This document shows, one piece after another, positions 6,498-9,423 of a stretch of 9,423 nt of DNA. Location: positions 1-9,423 of the forward strand of contig CAXTPP010000131.1 in assembly GCA_964246185.1 (NCBI GenBank), in the 5' to 3' direction. The notes under the pieces were generated by a model that was given only the letters and a program-made list of their open reading frames with translations, was not told the DNA's origin and did no database searches. The DNA comes from LMUY01 sp964246185. Lineage in GTDB: Bacteria > Pseudomonadota > Alphaproteobacteria > Acetobacterales > Acetobacteraceae. Each line of letters opens with the position of its first letter. Positions within the stretch are counted from its first letter, which is position 1. Made by a program: the position numbers and the translations under genes.

Positions 6498-6526
6498 CTT
6501 GAGTTGACCAGGCCGGTTGCCCAAAT
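6498..6526 (+). promoter_or_regulatory. Candidate RpoH (sigma-32) heat-shock promoter of clpB
   Basis: CTTGAG (6498-6503), preceded by CCC, lies 16 bases before CCCAAAT (6520-6526). This resembles the RpoH pattern (CTTGAA, then CCCCATNT) with two or three mismatches. clpB is a classic RpoH target, and the implied transcript start near 6533 leaves a leader of about 65 bases. The match is imperfect and judged by eye. Confidence 0.42.
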
Positions 6527-6597
6527 CGTTTCGCTGGGACGTTGCCTGATGAGGGACGTGCCAAGCTGATCCTGTCGCCTGCTGAAAAGGGACATTT

Positions 6598-9180
<2,583 letters not shown>

Positions 9181-9206
9181 CGAGGAGCTTTCGTTTTCAA
9201 CGGGTA

Positions 9207-9259
9207 AGCAGCCAGTTTGCACGAGGAAGGCTGGCAAGCGCGATGTTTGCATGGCTGCT
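9207..9259. repeat. Inverted repeat enclosing a direct repeat downstream of clpB
   Basis: AGCAGCCA (9207-9214) is exactly complementary to TGGCTGCT (9252-9259). Just inside them the heptamer GTTTGCA occurs twice in direct orientation (9215-9221 and 9245-9251). A weaker GCCAG/CTGGC pair (9211-9215/9231-9235) competes with the outer stem. A weak AACGA/TCGTT hairpin (9179-9195) after the clpB stop may act as its terminator. Confidence 0.4.
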
Positions 9260-9294
9260 CGCCGGGGTGGGGCGGAAAACCTGCTGTCATCGCG

Positions 9295-9323
9295 TTGACA
9301 CGCCTGGGCCGCCTCACTAGATA
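9295..9323 (+). promoter_or_regulatory. Strong sigma-70-type promoter, probably of an rRNA operon
   Basis: A perfect TTGACA (9295-9300) stands exactly 17 bases before TAGATA (9318-9323). The following GCGGCTC forms a GC-rich discriminator like those of stringently controlled rRNA promoters. The start would be near 9330. Confidence 0.55.
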
Positions 9324-9353
9324 GCGGCTCTCGGAACGCGCTGCGGACCGAAG

Positions 9354-9423
9354 CCTCTGAAAAGAGGATGTTCCTTGAAAATTGCATCAGATGTTGGAAG
9401 GGATATGTTGGCGGCGTCCTGAG
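9354..9423 (+). promoter_or_regulatory. rRNA operon leader with boxB-like hairpin and boxA-like antitermination site, truncated
   Basis: CCTCT (9354-9358) and AGAGG (9364-9368) form a hairpin with a GAAAA loop, the loop seen in lambda boxB. It is followed at once by GTTCCTTGAAAATTG (9371-9385), which resembles the boxA of rrn leaders. BoxB before boxA is the order found in bacterial rrn leaders. The remaining bases (GGAAGGGATATGTTGGCGGC, from 9397) look like the sequence before 16S rRNA in related alphaproteobacteria, recalled from memory and not compared. The 16S gene itself is not in the window. Confidence 0.55.

Larger units (their letters stand above)
6181..6597. other. Intergenic region upstream of clpB
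   Basis: These 417 bases contain no gene I can support. They hold a short GCACA/TGTGC palindrome at 6185-6196, a three-copy 15-base tandem repeat (6196-6240), an AT-richer stretch around 6340-6380 and a candidate heat-shock promoter for clpB (6498-6526). GC is low (29 of 60 at 6361-6420). The clpB ribosome-binding site is AAGGGA at 6587-6592. Confidence 0.5.

Noticed and set aside
4228..6597. Insertion sequence or genomic island boundaries in the low-GC block
   Set aside because: No transposase, integrase, terminal inverted repeats, target duplication or tRNA site could be seen; only the composition shift remains.

Overview
The window looks like the chromosome of a GC-rich alphaproteobacterium, most likely Rhodospirillales and perhaps Acetobacteraceae. 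This rests on the rpsU / def / COQ9-family arrangement, the MotB-like envelope protein with a long coiled coil, the palindromic GC-rich intergenic element and the style of the OmpA-family protein. The exact genus cannot be told from sequence alone.

Layout, left to right. Positions 1-1149 hold the 3' part of a MotB/OmpA-like peptidoglycan-binding protein, which ends in a terminator-like hairpin. Next is a small exported DUF3859 protein (1209-1763). A GC-rich palindromic element (about 1779-1893) separates it from rpsU, on the minus strand (1897-2100). rpsU is transcribed divergently from a tightly packed plus-strand set: peptide deformylase (2239-2766), a COQ9-family ubiquinone-biosynthesis protein (2763-3335) and a transglutaminase-like cysteine-protease-fold protein (up to 4227). 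Positions 4228-6597 have visibly lower GC than the flanks. This stretch holds an outer-membrane beta-barrel/OmpA protein on the minus strand, a small YXWGXW-type putative lipoprotein, and two long gaps without recognisable genes. clpB (6598-9180) follows, with a candidate heat-shock (RpoH) promoter and a candidate internal start for a short isoform. The last 130 bases carry a consensus-like promoter, a hairpin with a GAAAA loop and a boxA-like sequence. Together they read as the promoter and antitermination leader of a ribosomal RNA operon whose 16S gene would begin just beyond the window.

Functionally this is mostly ordinary core genome. It covers protein synthesis and maturation (S21, deformylase), quinone biosynthesis (COQ9), envelope maintenance (MotB-like protein, OmpA protein, DUF3859, YXWGXW) and proteostasis (ClpB). 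I see no defence system, CRISPR array, intact mobile element or tRNA gene, and no convincing undescribed multi-gene system. The points most worth a second look are the rrn-type leader at the right edge, the ClpB internal start, the face-to-face rpsU/def promoters, the palindromic intergenic element and the low-GC block.
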